A DNA stretch of 64,000 bases from Cristatella mucedo (Eukaryota > Bryozoa > Phylactolaemata > Cristatellidae). The notes under the pieces were generated by a model. The model searched no databases and had not been told where the DNA came from. It worked only from the letters and a program-made list of their open reading frames with translations. This document shows, piece after piece, positions 1-11,597 of the stretch (positions within the stretch are counted from its first letter, which is position 1; every line of letters begins with the position of its first letter). The position numbers were made by a program, and so were the translations under genes. The stretch spans positions 4,887,501 through 4,951,500 of the forward strand of contig WPIO01000015.1 of NCBI GenBank assembly GCA_009760855.2, in the 5' to 3' direction.

Positions 1-215
1 GCCTAGAGACCTGACCCGCTGGTAGCGACCTGCGATTCCGGTCGTGATTGAGTGGGCACAAGAAGCATTCGTTCACAACGATCCCCGGGCTAAACTTGGT
101 TTGTTGTTTTGCTCGAATCTTCTGCACGAATGAGCAAGACTTTTTTCTCTGATTTGCTGCTGCGGCTTTCCACTTGAGCTGATGCGCTCTCGTCGACGTT
201 CCATTTGCTGCTCAG

Positions 216-427
216 GATATTTCGGAGCTGAAGGCCATGTACGCCACTCAAGAGCAGGCTCGCTGCAGTGGATTCTTCGATAATATCGCGGCGATCACGA
301 TTGGTGACATGGCGCTCATCAACGCCGAGCAGCTCATCTCGGATCAGCTGCAGAAGAAGTACGACTGTCTGAGGCTACGCCTGATCGAGTACTCTCTTCT
401 GGCCGAGTTCGGAGCCGGCTGGCTCGG
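216..427 (+). CDS. Giant gene, exon 1 of those visible
   Basis: The acceptor is the AG at 214-215 after a T-rich tract and the donor GT is at 428-429. The frame is open from the first base (DISELKAMYATQEQARC...) and ends with two bases of a Gly codon (phase 2). It encodes about 70 residues, mostly helical, with ISDQLQKKYDCLRLRLIEYS. It could be an internal exon because the frame is open at the acceptor, so the true start lies upstream of the window. Confidence 0.65.
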
Positions 428-512
428 GTGAGAACTGGCTTACTGCTTTCGAGAGCGCTGCAACGCCCCGAAACCAGTATCGTAGCAACGGCAAACCTCT
501 GCGGCACCTGCC

Positions 513-543
<31 letters not shown>

Positions 544-1052
544 TGCTGGGAGCAGGCAGGCTGCTTCAGCAGCAGCAGCAGCAGCAGCAGCGCCAAGCAG
601 CGCCTTTACTACTTACTGGTTGGGCATGGACTGCCAATCGCGCGCAGGCCTTTAGACCCGGCATGATCTGGCCGTCTGAATATAGAAAGAGTGCCTCGTC
701 GGGAATAGGCTTCTGGCATCATGGGTGTGTACCGTTCTGTGTCGTGGGCTATAATCATGCTCCCTTTGCTTAGCTCGGCCACTGACTGCTGTTGCCAAGG
801 TAGCACACAGCTGTCTGCTGGTAACTGGGCGGCAGACGAGCTCTATTGACTGACGTGCACAATAGCATCGTCTCTCATTTACACGTTACGGCGCTGTGCG
901 CGGCGTCGTGTCGATGTCACGATGGCAGGTTGAGATGATGATGATGCAGGGCCGCACGAGTCCACCAGCCACGATGCACGATCTTCTGTCTTCTGTGTCT
1001 CCTTCCGAGAAGTGGCGCGGGTGGGTAGCGACATACGCTGTTTTTTCTCCAG
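428..1052 (+). other. Intron 1 with two CAG/GCA tracts
   Basis: No exon is seen here. Two short GCA-repeat tracts at 514-543 and 567-591 create artificial poly-Ala and poly-Leu reading frames on both strands. The rest is unremarkable. Confidence 0.5.
514..591. repeat. Two (AGC)n trinucleotide tracts
   Basis: About ten AGC units at 514-543 and about eight at 567-591, separated by 23 bp. They are intronic. Confidence 0.9.
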
Positions 1053-1249
1053 GCGATCTGAGGCAGACAGGCAGCAGCTGATCAGCCAGCGCAACACTGC
1101 TTATCGGAAGCTGGTGCAGGATGGTGACCTAGCAGCCGCCGAGCAGCTGCTGGGCGATGCGGCGCTCGACTTCACCGTGCACCAGCTGCTCGGCGAAAAT
1201 CGCGCTGACTTTGCCGTGAGGCTGGCTGCTGCAGCCGCTGATCAGATGA
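1053..1249 (+). CDS. Giant gene, exon 2
   Basis: The acceptor AG at 1051-1052 follows TTTTTTCTCC. The first base completes the Gly codon left by exon 1. The donor is GTGCGT at 1250. The product reads RSEADRQQLISQRN... then QDGDLAAAEQLLGDAALD and FAVRLAAAAADQM. It is an amphipathic helix rich in Ala, Gln and Leu. It ends with one base (phase 1), matching exon 3. Confidence 0.75.
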
Positions 1250-1613
1250 GTGCGTAATCACGGGCGCCTCGTCACGTGTCCAAGTTTCCCTAGCTCTAGG
1301 CGGTGACAGGCCGTCTGTCCATGTGTCTGCCTGCGCTTTTTGGCCCCTGTGGGCAAAAGAGCCTCTCTGCTCTCTGTCTGTCTTGCTTATATTTGTTGGT
1401 GATAGTGCGCACGCTCGAGCTTGCAAACTCTAGTCTTTGCGGGCAAGTGAGCCTGCAAGTGTGCACGCGAGTGCGTGGGTGTGCATGCTTGTGCGTATGT
1501 GTGCTCGATTCTGAGGAATGAGTGTGGATGGTGCAGCAATCTTGAGCCGGGAAGGCGGTCCGGTCGGCACTGTTTAAATGGTAGTGTCACACAGTGCACC
1601 TGATTGCTTGTAG

Positions 1614-1848
1614 ACAGCGAGAAGGAGCCAAAGCAGACCAGCATCGAAGCTGCCCTGCAGAACCGGTTCTTCGCCGAGCGCACGGCACTATTGGATCGGC
1701 TGGAAGTAGAAGCAGGGGATAGCCACCTGTTACTCAAGCGGCTTGAGCTCGAGGTTTTCCTGGTGATGGAGGCTGAAGATTACTTGTCAGCGGCCTATGG
1801 CGTCGGCCTGCTAGAACGTCTTTTGCCTGCTGGTCGCGAAAGGCAAGA
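1614..1848 (+). CDS. Giant gene, exon 3
   Basis: The acceptor AG is at 1612-1613 and the donor GTAACT at 1849. Phase 1 in and phase 2 out fit both neighbours. It encodes SEKEPKQTSIEAALQNRFF, then AERTALLDRLEVEAG and a Leu-rich helix ending LLERLLPAGRERQE. The stretch IEAALQNRFFAERTALL aligns by eye with LVDAVERRHQNERETLI in exon 18, so it is a probable copy of the internal repeat helix. Confidence 0.75.
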
Positions 1849-2049
1849 GTAACTGGTGCACAGGGTGGCGCGCAGTTGCGTGACATGTACCCGTTTGGAA
1901 CATATATTTATAGTGCTGGAATCTGTATGCAGAGAGGCAAGTCTATGCTGTTCGAACACGTTTTGCTGTTTCTGCGATTTCAAGTATAGTTTCTTCTGTC
2001 GAATTACAAGAGACGTAATTATAATAATTAGAATAACAACGCTAAGACA

Positions 2050-2300
2050 TTTATGTAACACCCTAAGAGAACTGAATCTCTTTCTAGGTGCTTTACATAT
2101 TCTGAAAAGGAAGCACGTCGATTTGGTTAGTCATACTATGTGCATTGTCGGCATGCATAAGCACACAAAGTGATACCATGGGTAGTGTCTGCATGCATAA
2201 TCACGTAAAGGTCAATGCACATGGACCGAGCAAATGTGAGGAACAGGTGGCTGTTCAGCTTCTTTTAAAAGGTCAAGTCTGAAGATGTGGTGATTAAGGT
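2050..2300 (-). mobile_element. L2-clade LINE 3'-end fragment
   Basis: In reverse orientation it carries the recurrent 3' tail (GTAAAGCACCTAGAAAGAG.. ..TTCTCTTAGGGTG) followed by the 3' UTR signature found in other copies. It is decayed. Confidence 0.6.
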
Positions 2301-2419
2301 TGCGAAAGATACTAACAGATGGGGGTGAGCGAAAGAGAGGCGTCACAGAAAGAGACAGACGCCGGTATATAGTCAGGATTAAGTAAAATGCGGGACCTGA
2401 TCTTAGATAAAAAGTGGCC

Positions 2420-2635
2420 GTCAGCTGATTCAGTAGCCTCACTTTGGTAACAGCAAAAGAGTCTTAGCAGCTGCTCAGCCTTTTCTGCTGCTACCTAAAT
2501 GCTACCTAACATAAATATCATTTACCTCGATTGCAGTGGGTATTACAGAATTTCTTGGCCGAGGACTCAAACACTCAACCTGGGTCGTCAGGTGCGAGCT
2601 CGGTTCTCTGAGCTCCTTACGGCCAAGGCGGCTAA
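2420..2635 (-). mobile_element. Decayed tRNA-derived SINE, family B
   Basis: It starts with the reverse complement of the family tail (CAGCTGATTCAGTAGCCTC) and contains a B-box-like segment in reverse. It is diverged and its ends are approximate. Confidence 0.4.
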
Positions 2636-3749
2636 GACCGAGGGGCATATAGCCAGAAGCAACCATTCAGAGAAGTTTCCCAGGCCGGCCCGACGGCGCC
2701 TTTCCGACATGGTCCTGGGCCTATGGGCCATTTCCTTATGCCTATTGAGTGACTGACGTGCCCTAACACAAGACTAAAATTCGATTACTATGCCCTGCAT
2801 ATGTGTCATCTCTTGTATTGATGGTTATGTGCTTAAGCATGTCACAATTGTGCACATTGTTATCATTAATTAGCTTTATGCTCCCATTTAAGCCTATGCG
2901 GAGCTCATAGAAAGTGATTTAGTCATCTCTCTTTGAGTGCTCTAATAACGCTTTATTAGTATTGCGGTTGTAATTATTGTTGTAAGGAGAGATGCTTTGT
3001 GAGTGAGCTCAGATCTTGATGCAAATGGCCTTGAACAAGTCACAGATGCTGCTTGATGTATCGGTCTACCTGCTGCTTGCCGTACGTCAGTGCTGCCTAC
3101 CGCATCGGCCAATCAGTGGAGGCAGCAGGGGCCTACCTGTCTGTCTGGCTGCTGGGCACCATGCTTTCACGCCCCTTTCCGATCGTATCCTAAGAGAGCT
3201 AGGTGCTCGCTCGTTGGCATATCCTGGGCGGCGAACCGATGATGCTAGAGTACCGGCGGATACTGCGAAACAATTCCCCGGGAATCCGAGAAATGTGCGA
3301 CCCGATCGGAGAGACTCAACTCCTTGCTCCGAGCACTGCTTGCCTGCACCAAGTGCACGGAGCCCCGGAGCCCTTACATTGCCCGTCAGCGCTAGCTCTG
3401 CTACTACGATCGAGGGGTTGTGTGCTACTACAGTTGATTGTTATGGTTGTCCTTTGTCACGCCCCCCATGCAGTCGGTGCTGAAGGGCATCGGTGGCCGT
3501 GTGTTCGTCAGCACATGCTCTATTTCTGCTGTTTTGCTGCCAGGCTTTTGGACAAGCATTATATACTCCGTCCTCGGCTCCGTGCTGTCCAAGCAGCATG
3601 TATGGTCTCTCCTCCTTATGGCATTCTCTGACGCACGAGGATAGCCATGGATTGGCTCGATCTGCTTGATGCAGCAAATCCAACCTCCGATCCCTGCCCT
3701 CAGATCCTTGCAGGACGATGCATTAGCTGTCCCCCTTTTTTCTGCTTAC

Positions 3750-4110
3750 AGACCGTAGGCAACTAAAGCTTTTGCTCTGCCGGTCCTAGGCCGTCGAAGC
3801 TCGCACCCCCAATTCCTGCGCAATGACATCTCTCCTGCTGCTGACTCTGGCATATCCGGCTTCTTTTCTGCCATACTGCTCTTTCCACACTCCTTCCATG
3901 CTTCTTATTACTCATTTCCTCAACTCGCCTCTTGAATCGGCTATGCTTCATACTTTTGTTTTGTCGAGCGAGATGAAGTTTCTTGGTTACTGTATGCTCA
4001 CGGAAAGTCACACATGTTTTGAGTAGGCTGCAGAAAACGGACCAGCATAGCTCCCACGTTGCCTTAGTGGCTGTGCGAAGTTGCAGTCACAAGGACGTAG
4101 TGCATACACA
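3750..4110 (+). mobile_element. Second LINE family, 3' end (decayed)
   Basis: The stretch GAGATGAAGTTTCTTGGTTA and its surroundings align by eye with the better copies at 41440-41957 (+) and 25470-26240 (-). It has no intact reading frame. Confidence 0.5.
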
Positions 4111-4307
4111 GACACAGAGGCCGTGGTGTGGTCGACGGACCTAGGCATTCCGAATGCAAAACGAACTACTTTGCGGCTGCTTTATGCCTGCGACACCATC
4201 ACTAGGTCGGAAGCGATCCATCTTCCTGAGCCCGAGTCCCATGCTGCTCCAGCGGCTCTAGCCAGAGAGGGTTCTATGGCTGATATCCATGTCTTAGAAT
4301 AACTGCT

Positions 4308-4455
4308 TGGCCTGGTTTAGCCCAGGGGTTAAGGTGCTCACCTATGGCAACAATGTCAAAGTAATCACCTTTGACAACTGAGGTCATGGGGTAGAGCCGT
4401 GTGGCATACGTGAAGCGCCTCGATGATTCAGTTCTCTTAGGGCTTTATGCAAATG
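4308..4455 (+). mobile_element. tRNA-derived SINE with L2-like tail (family A)
   Basis: A tRNA-like head (GGCCTGGTTTAGCCCAGGGG) is followed by a tail close to GTGAAGCGCCTCGATGATTC then GTTCTCTTAGGGC, the same tail as the L2 LINE copies here. Confidence 0.6.
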
Positions 4456-4736
4456 AACTATATATTAGATGGACATGGCAGTCGAACTTGGTGTGTATGC
4501 ATCAGCTTAAGGAGCAATGCCAGGAAGAGGCGGATGTTTGCAGTGGCAGCATACACCACCAGATTCAGAGAAACGTTCGATCCCTGTGCTGCTACTGCAG
4601 GTTCGAGCATGCTTGCAGTTGCCTCAGCTGTGGAGCAGCTATGTATGTAATATATATGGAATGATTTATTGACAATGTGAATATATCCCCATTAACCGGC
4701 AGACCCCTGCCCTGCCGGGGGGGGGGAGACTCCCAA

Positions 4737-4772
<36 letters not shown>

Positions 4773-4782
4773 TTATATGTAT
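4737..4782. repeat. (AT)n/(GT)n microsatellite
   Basis: About seven AT units are followed by about eleven GT units. They abut the 3' end of the adjoining minus-strand SINE and are probably its tail microsatellite. Confidence 0.8.
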
Positions 4783-4785
4783 ATT

Positions 4786-4905
4786 TGTGTAGCACCCTAA
4801 GAGAAGTTGATCTCTATCCAGGCCCTTCGCATATGCCGCAGGGCTCGAGATGGCAACCTCGGTCGTCAAAGGCAAGCACTTTAATCCCTGGGCCAAACCA
4901 GGGTG
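4786..4905 (-). mobile_element. SINE with L2-like tail (family A)
   Basis: It reads in reverse from an L2-type tail to a tRNA-like head ending at GGGCCAAACCAGGG. It is the same family as 4308-4455, 28951-29078, 29450-29595 and 37690-37818. Confidence 0.6.
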
Positions 4906-5111
4906 GATGGCAATCGTGCAAACAGAATGCGTCCATAGCTGCAGCCTCTGGGTAGCTGCACGGAATTCTTATGGCTAGCCGGCGTGGCTTTTCCTGCCTG
5001 CTGTTGACCCAGTGGCGGCAGCTGACGGTTCAGCAGCTTGCGCCGAAACTAAGTTGGAGTTCGCCTGAGAGCTTGCTCAGATCGCCGTTCGGTTGTTGCT
5101 TTTTCTTTCAG

Positions 5112-5239
5112 GCATCTGGAAGACAAGGAGCGAGTGGCAAAGTTGGCCAAGGTGCACATCGATAACTTCCAGCAGCGGTACCGAATGGGCATCAAGTACA
5201 CAAAGAAGCCGATTGACGTTCCTTCCCTGCTGAGCGAAG
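5112..5239 (+). CDS. Giant gene, exon 4
   Basis: The acceptor TTTTCTTTCAG ends at 5111 and the donor GTCAGT starts at 5240. The first base completes a Glu codon from exon 3. It encodes HLEDKERVAKLAKVHIDNF, then QQRYRMGIKYTKKPIDVPSL and LSE. The first half is a charged helix and the second half a basic linker. It leaves one base (phase 1). Confidence 0.75.
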
Positions 5240-5739
5240 GTCAGTTCACTATCGGAGCTTTTGGTACTTCGCACAATGGTTCTCGGTTCGTTTTTTCCAG
5301 CCCCCGGAGAGTGGCTCGGAGCCTTGACTAGTGTGTGAAGTGCTTGTTTTTGCATACCTCCTACCCACTGCCTGTGGTTCGATGTGGCAAGCAGACTTGA
5401 AGGGATCACTCTTTACGCGACCAATATTGCCTGTGGTGGTGTGTGCTAATGATTCACGTGCCCGTATGGCCAGCTGTGTGCATTTCTCTTCATCACTTGC
5501 AATCTTTTAAAGAGTTTTTGGCAAGCCCAGTGTCACTTGATTGTTAGAATTCTTCACCTATAAGATTGGTTCGTCAAGTATCATACTTGTGACGCCTGTC
5601 CATAATCTGGGTCGGTCTCTCGTGCAATGTGTTCCAAAAGGGCATTAGAAATCCAGTTGCTGAGACTGTCAAGTCGACTCTGCTTCCATTAGAGTAACGT
5701 TGCCGAAACATTAATGACCTTCATAAACTCTTCAGTGCG

Positions 5740-6770
5740 ACAGCTGCATCAGTTCCTGGTTTTGTGGCATCACATCCAGATTTTACATCAGTTCTTGATT
5801 CAGGACCCACGGCCTTGTCTGCAACTGGTGCAGAACCTCAGCAGCTCGTCTACTCCTGTCTTCAATTATGTATCCGCCTCATCGCATGACTATTGTCTTA
5901 GCTTCACTGGCTCCCTATTGTTGCGAAAACGTGGTTTACAGCTTCCGCTTTTAGATAGAACTATGCCAAAAACACAGCCCTCGTAGTGGTGCTAGTCTCA
6001 GCCGATGCGCGGTGAATACGGGCGGACGCCTTACACTTGTATTACAGCCAGCGACTTGTAGGTGCTGCACCAATACATGCAAGTATGCCGACAGTAGCAG
6101 GAATGCAGGAGCAACGACGAGCTTAACATAACAATTCCATATCCATAACATAGCCATGTCTTTTTTAAAGATGGAGAATTGGAGGATGATAGGATTACAG
6201 GCCTTTAACTGTGGCAGTGACGTACCCCAACAACGCTATTGTCTAGAGCTCAGATCAGCTCAAATGCCTTGGCCGAATCCAGAAGCGCAATTGACTGTCT
6301 ATCTCCTGATGCGGGCTTTTAGGCTGCCCTTACCATAAATTATCGCATAATTGGTTTCACGCGGTTGCAATTCAGGAACTGCAAATGATGAATATCAGTC
6401 ATAATCTTGCTGATTTAGCTCGCACTGCAGTTTCACTATCAAGCATGGAATCGATTTCAAGATCCTATCTTTGGCCCTACGGTATGCTTCGATCACTTTT
6501 TGGCAGACTCCCTGCACCCGACCTCCTTGCTTCTCCATTATGCCTTTGCTCCAACCTCTTCTCGGCTTATAATCTTTGCACTGTGCCTCGAACTAAATTG
6601 AAATTTTTTGGCGATATAGCCTTCGGTGAGTTTGCATCAAAACTGTGGAATTGACTTTCTCTTCTGTCACCACCTGCATTGGCTTTACTTGATTTAAGGG
6701 TCAGCTGCAGACACATCCGGTCCACCTTCTGTATGCCCCTGTGAAATCTTCCTTTTTTCTGCCTGCTTTG
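5740..6770 (+). mobile_element. Very decayed L2-clade LINE fragment
   Basis: Scattered remnants of the reverse-transcriptase C-terminal region can be read between about 6400 and 6700, for example RTKLKFFGDIAFGEFASKLWN, the counterpart of RTNLKSFGDRAFSSYAPTAW in the good copy. Many stops and indels; boundaries are uncertain. Confidence 0.45.
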
Positions 6771-7394
6771 TGTAGGTTACGTGTGCACAATTTGGTTAAT
6801 CTAACTAACCAGGGGTCATACTAACCAGCAGTCTTGAGTGTCATCTCGTTTGCTTATGCACACTCGTTTAAGTTTGATGCTCTCGTGTGTTTGCATTGCT
6901 GTCCAAGTATCACAGCATGCTTGTCATTAACTCTTGGTTATTGCTCCTCTTGCAGCGAGTTGTAAATCACTCTGGAAAAAGAGATTCGGCTCCCTTGGAG
7001 CACTATGCAAAAGGCGCATTGTCATTATTATTATGGTTATTATTATTATTTGTTGATGTCCTCATGGGTGCCCACTGCCTCTTCTCGGGCAGCACTGAGC
7101 TTCGTCTGGCTAGCCGTAGCAGTGCATAGGAGACATCTGGTTGTGGCGTTAGATGGGATGGGCTCAGTGAGGCAGCCACAGGGCCGAGGGTAGAGCAGAG
7201 AGTGATTTGGGAGAGCTTCGAAGGTGGCTTTAATTGCACACTATAACACTTCCGTCAGGCCGTGCCAGGCACTTAGGATGCTGTGCTGCCCGAATGCACG
7301 ATTTACCCTATCTTGACATCTGGCGAGTAGAAGAGTGCATTGTTGTTCTGTTTTTATTTTTCTATGAATGAACCTGCTCGCTCTCTCATATAGT

Positions 7395-8921
7395 TGCCAA
7401 TAAACCAAGGATCTGACTACCTCACACCTTGCTAGTAAGTTCCAGTCTGGCTTTAGAGCTAATCACTCCACAGAGTCAGCATTGCTTCGGGTATACAACG
7501 ACCTACTTAGGAATGCAGACATGGGTAGAGTGTCTCTTCTTGTTTTGCTCGATCTTTCGGCAGCTTTTGATACCATCGATCACAAAGTACTTCTAGAGCG
7601 CCTCTCATCTCGCCTGGGCATCACTGGCACTGCTCTGCAGTGGTTCAGGTCCTATCTCAGTGGGAGACTCCAGAGTGTTGACGTGAATGGACAAAGATCA
7701 TCTGAAGTACCTCTAAAATATGGAGTACCTCAGGGCTCTGTGCTAGGTCCGGTCCTTTTCACCGTTTATACTCTCCCTCTCGCTGATGTGATTGCCAAGC
7801 ACAATCTAGGCTTTCACTTCTATGCGGATGACACTCAGTTGTACCTTTGCTTTGATCCCTCCCAGCCTTCGAGCACCTCAAATTCTCTCAACTCACTTGC
7901 TGCATGCATTGATGACATCCGATCATGGATGGCAGCAAATTTTCTAAAACTAAACGATGATAAAACTAACTTACTAGTTATGGGCAAACCTAGTGTTATT
8001 CAGAAATTGGAAAGGCTGACTTTCAAAATTGGCTCTGCCAGCATATCTCCAGTTGCATCAGCTCGAAATCTAGGTGTCATATTCCTAAGCGACCTCACGT
8101 TAGACGACCACATCAGCTCCACAGTCAAATCAGCCTATGTTCAGCTTCATAACATTGCTAAAATTAGGGCTTGTTTAGATAAGGATACCACGTCCAAGTT
8201 GGTCCATGCATTCGTGACATCTCGTCTCGACTTCTGCAACTCACTGCTTACTGGCCTACCAGCATGTGCGATCAGGCGATTGCAGCTGGTGCAAAACTCT
8301 GCAGCTAGGCTTGTCTGTCGTGAGCGTCGCAGTTGCCACATTACTCCACTTCTCGCCGACCTGCACTGGTTACCAGTCAAGCAACGGATTGACTTCAAGG
8401 TTTTGTCGCTCACTTTTAGGTCTCTTCATTCTATGGCTCCAGCCTATCTTTCAGATATACTACCCCATCAGGCAAAGCATCGTACCACTCGCTTTTCGGA
8501 ATCCAACAGTCTAGAAATACCTCGTACAAACCTTAAATCCTTTGGAGACCGTGCATTTAGCTCGTATGCTCCCACAGCCTGGAACTCCCTCCCGACCTGC
8601 ATCAGAACATCCCCTGACCTGACCACATTTAAAAGAAACTTAAAAACATACCTATTTAGGACAGCATTTAGTGGGTCCTTGTGATTCGTCCTCGATGTGC
8701 TTATGCGTGCTGACACTGTTCATGCTGCCACTAACCACATTTGCATGCTGACCCAGTGCATGTAACCCCTAACCATGTTATTCATTTTGTTTGTTTTTCA
8801 AGCATGATTTTACTTACTATTCTATTGTGTATCACTTTGCAGCAAATGTAAAGCGCCTAGAAAGAGATTAAGTTCTCTGAGGGCGCTTTATCAAGTGCAA
8901 TATTATTATTATTATTATTAC
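7395..8921 (+). mobile_element. L2-clade non-LTR retrotransposon, 5'-truncated
   Basis: The element contains the C-terminal half of the reverse-transcriptase protein, a 3' UTR of about 170 bp, the tail GTAAAGCGCCTAGAAAGAG with GAGGGCGCTTTATCAAGTGC, and a final (TTA)n run. The endonuclease and 5' part are absent, which is usual 5' truncation. A piece at 31114-31669 is nearly identical, so insertion was recent. Confidence 0.85.
7404..8684 (+). CDS. L2 LINE reverse transcriptase, C-terminal part (open frame)
   Basis: This is an uninterrupted frame of 426 codons from the stop at 7401-7403 to the TGA at 8682-8684. It carries reverse-transcriptase blocks in order: QSGFRANHSTESAL; DLSAAFDTIDH with the first catalytic Asp; YGVPQGSVLGP; and FYADDTQLYL, the YADD catalytic box. 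The C-terminal tail contains AIRRLQLVQNSAARLVCR and PRTNLKSFGDRAFSSYAP, typical of the L2/CR1 group. It would copy element RNA at a nicked target. The N-terminal endonuclease is missing, so it cannot act alone. It lies in an intron of the giant gene. Confidence 0.85.
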   Translation, partial: TKDLTTSHLASKFQSGFRANHSTESALLRVYNDLLRNADMGRVSLLVLLDLSAAFDTIDHKVLLERLSSRLGITGTALQWFRSYLSGRLQSVDVNGQRSSEVPLKYGVPQGSVLGPVLFTVYTLPLADVIAKHNLGFHFYADDTQLYLCFDPSQPSSTSNSLNSLAACIDDIRSWMAANFLKLNDDKTNLLVMGKPSVIQKLERLTFKIGSASISPVASARNLGVIFLSDLTLDDHISSTVKSAYVQLHNIAKIRACLDKDTTSKLVHAFVTSRLDFCNSLLTGLPACAIRRLQLVQNSAARLVCRERRSCHITPLLADLHWLPVKQRIDFKVLSLTFRSLHSMAPAYLSDILPHQAKHRTTRFSESNSLEIPRTNLKSFGDRAFSSYAPTAWNSLPTCIRTSPDLTTFKRNLKTYLFRTAFSGSL

Positions 8922-9646
8922 TTGTCCAAGTAGAACTGAATGAAAGCCAAGCAGGCTATTGATTGCTTGTAGTGCACGTGCACAGTTGGCTCAGCACTAT
9001 CGGAGGTCGTTTTTTCTTTTTACCGTGGCTGCCTTCCTATTTTGCACAGGTAATGGCGTGTAAGAGGAATACGTCGGCCTTAGGCAATATCAGCATGCTG
9101 TAGGTCTGGGATTAGAGGCGTTGGCAGAGACTGCTTTTGCATAGGGAGTGTCGGCATATTTACGCCCTGTTGCTATCAAGTCTCAGCAGCCCAGGAGATC
9201 ATTTACAGCCAATGATGCATTGCTTAACGGGGTAGCCCATGAACATTTTTAAGAATTGTTAATTTTTTGAAATTCGCTTGTTAAAGATAAACTAGTTATA
9301 AATGCCAGCTCAAATTTTGGTGGTTGTCAGATGACTGGAACACGGTCAATAAAATTATTATGTCAGACCTATTTTAACCGGAAGTAGTACATCGAACTCA
9401 ACAAAATAATTTTCTTTGAAAAATAACTTTTTTGGGGATAACTCCCACTGCTGGCCGCCTTACCCCCTTAAAAATCTTGCCAGCTGTAACATCGCTGGAG
9501 TTATTAGATAGGTAGACTCGTTGTTGTGCCGACGTGCGTTGCACTCGCAGTCTTCGATGGTTGCTGGTCGCCGGTCGCAGGCAGCCTATCTGTCGATGTC
9601 GCTGCCCTCTGCATGCCTGCGTGCCTGATCTTGCCTCCGGCGGCAG

Positions 9647-9850
9647 ACGACGGAGCAGCGTGGCTTGAGCTGACGGTCAAGGTCGCCCTGAAGAAGCAAG
9701 CCGACGAACGCGAGGTGCTGCTGCGCATGCTCACCGACAGCAGCCTGCAGGACCTGTGCGTCGTCGCTGCGGCCATGTCGCGCGAGGAGCAGCAGCGCCG
9801 CCTGGTGGAGCTGCAGAACAAGCAGCGGTGGCTGTTGGTCAATAGCGAAG
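9647..9850 (+). CDS. Giant gene, exon 5
   Basis: The acceptor AG is at 9645-9646 and the donor GTGCGG at 9851. Phase 1 on both sides. It encodes DDGAAWLELTVKVALKKQ, then ADEREVLLRMLTDSSLQDLC and REEQQRRLVELQNKQRW. The VALKKQADEREVLL segment matches the internal repeat helix (VERRHQNERETLI in exon 18). It is strongly coiled-coil-like. Confidence 0.75.
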
Positions 9851-10425
9851 GTGCGGTGGTGGTGACGGGAACTGGTGTGCGCGTGCTGCCGCTGCCCCTC
9901 GCCCTCGTGCGCCCTGCCTCCGGTGGCGAAGCACGTGCTTCGGCGGATGCGCAGTTGCCAGTGGCTGTGCTGCTCGGTGCCGCTTGGTGCTGCTTGGTCC
10001 AAGTGGTGAACTGCTGAAAAACCCAAAGAGAAATGGTCCTGCAGACATTGGCCAGCTGCTTTTTGACGTCACGTGTTTGCTAAGCGCGGTCCGCATCAGT
10101 GACAGCTCGGCAGTTTTCCCAGCACTCAGCTCACTGCTGCCATCGGCGCCGCGGCAGCGGAGGCGGAGGCGGCCCAGACAAGCGCACGCTGGCTCACGCA
10201 CCCCAGCCGGCTGCCACTTGGTGCAGAGCCGTCGGTCGGTCGGTGCGATTCGTCGTCATTGTCGTTCATGACGATGCATCGTGTATCGTTCATCGTGCAT
10301 TGTGCGTCGGCTTGCGCCAGAGAATGCCCCGGAGTGCGGCAGAGACTCCGGAGTCCGGCGTTCGTGAGATGAGGCTGCCTGTGCGGCCCGAGGCGCACTG
10401 GCTCCACGTCATTATCGCTTTGCAG

Positions 10426-10613
10426 CTGCGCATCACGAGAACGTCAACGTGCTCGAAGAATCGGCAGCGATCCGATGGGTGATGCTGAAAAACGCTGCCG
10501 TCAAGAGAGACGAACTTCTGACCGATGGTGAGCTGTTCGCCCTGATCACGGCCGCTCTCGTCGACCTGCAGCACGACGAGCTGACGGCATACTTGGCTGC
10601 AAGCGGTGTTCAG
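10426..10613 (+). CDS. Giant gene, exon 6
   Basis: The acceptor TTTGCAG ends at 10425 and the donor GTACGTG starts at 10614. Phase 1 in, phase 0 out. It encodes AAHHENVNVLEESAAIRWVM, then a charged helix, then LFALITAALVDLQHDELTA and a final Gln. The final block resembles the ends of exons 13 and 28. Confidence 0.8.
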
Positions 10614-11597
10614 GTACGTGTGTGTGTGTGTTTTCGCGTGTGCACGCATGCGTGCGTGCGTGCAGCTGCCGCCCATCCCATTGCGGCCTCTGGCCAGCTG
10701 CATGGGTGCTGACTGCAGCGATCGCTGGCTCCGGCCCCTAGGCCGAGCCGCACTGCAGGCAACATTCGTCGGTCAGCGTGAATTTCCCTAGAATCACTCT
10801 GCTGCGTGTAACGACTGGTCGCTCGTTGCATCCTCTGTCGCCATGATCAGCTTGCACACTCCTCGATAGGCTGCTTGCTTGTTAAGCTCTCGCATGTTGC
10901 CACCGGCAGCGCACAGGCGCCCTGGGATGGCTGCTTAGATGCAAGGAAGGCATGGCCAGCCGTTGCTGCTTGGTTGTCACTCCGATGACTCAATGGAAAT
11001 GTTTGCCAAGACAGCCTGGTCGTCAGACCGACAAAGTAGACAAGGAAAAAGTAGCCCCGACAAAGCCGACAAAACAGTCCCGACTAGACAGAATAGCCCC
11101 ATGATGTGCCTAATTTTTTTGAAAGTAAATAATTATTGTATGTCAGTTGGTCTCACTTACAGACAATGTACTTAATGCTAACACTAATTATTACTTTTTT
11201 ACAATTTAATGTTTATTGCCTTTCTTTTTTGAATGCTGGCTTGCCCTATCCTATGTGAGCCGTCTTGACATTCCAACAAAGCTGGGCCAAACGAAGTCCT
11301 TGACCTCGAAGGCTACTCTTCAGACACTTGGAAGTAAACCGACCAAGTGGGGGAGTAGCAATGCTCTAGCTTTCTTAGATCGTAGTGCTTGCTGCCCTTT
11401 ATCACCATAATTCCGGAACCGCAAATTCCGCCTGCCATAATGGCATTCAGATTATTAAGAGCTTAGCTTGGATGCCAATATCTTACCTAGTAGTCGTTAG
11501 GCTTAGGGGGTTGGCTGCCAGAATGCATTTGTTAGTTTACCTCTATGCAAGTGATCAATGCAGGCTAATTAAATAGTAGTAATAATAATAATAATAC

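Larger units (their letters stand above)
1849..5111 (+). other. Intron 3, 3.3 kb, repeat-rich
   Basis: It contains minus-strand L2 and SINE fragments (2050-2635), an uncharacterised open stretch (3060-3645), a second-family LINE 3' end (3750-4110), and two L2-tailed SINEs (4308-4455 and 4786-4905). Nothing in 2760-3010 is recognised. Confidence 0.5.
5240..9646 (+). other. Intron 4, 4.4 kb
   Basis: It holds a decayed L2 fragment (about 5740-6770) and the best-preserved L2 copy (7395-8921). I recognise nothing in 6800-7390 or in 8930-9640, which is AT-rich. Confidence 0.5.

Noticed and set aside
375-655. Poly-Ala and poly-Leu frames near 500
   Set aside because: Produced by the intronic AGC repeats.
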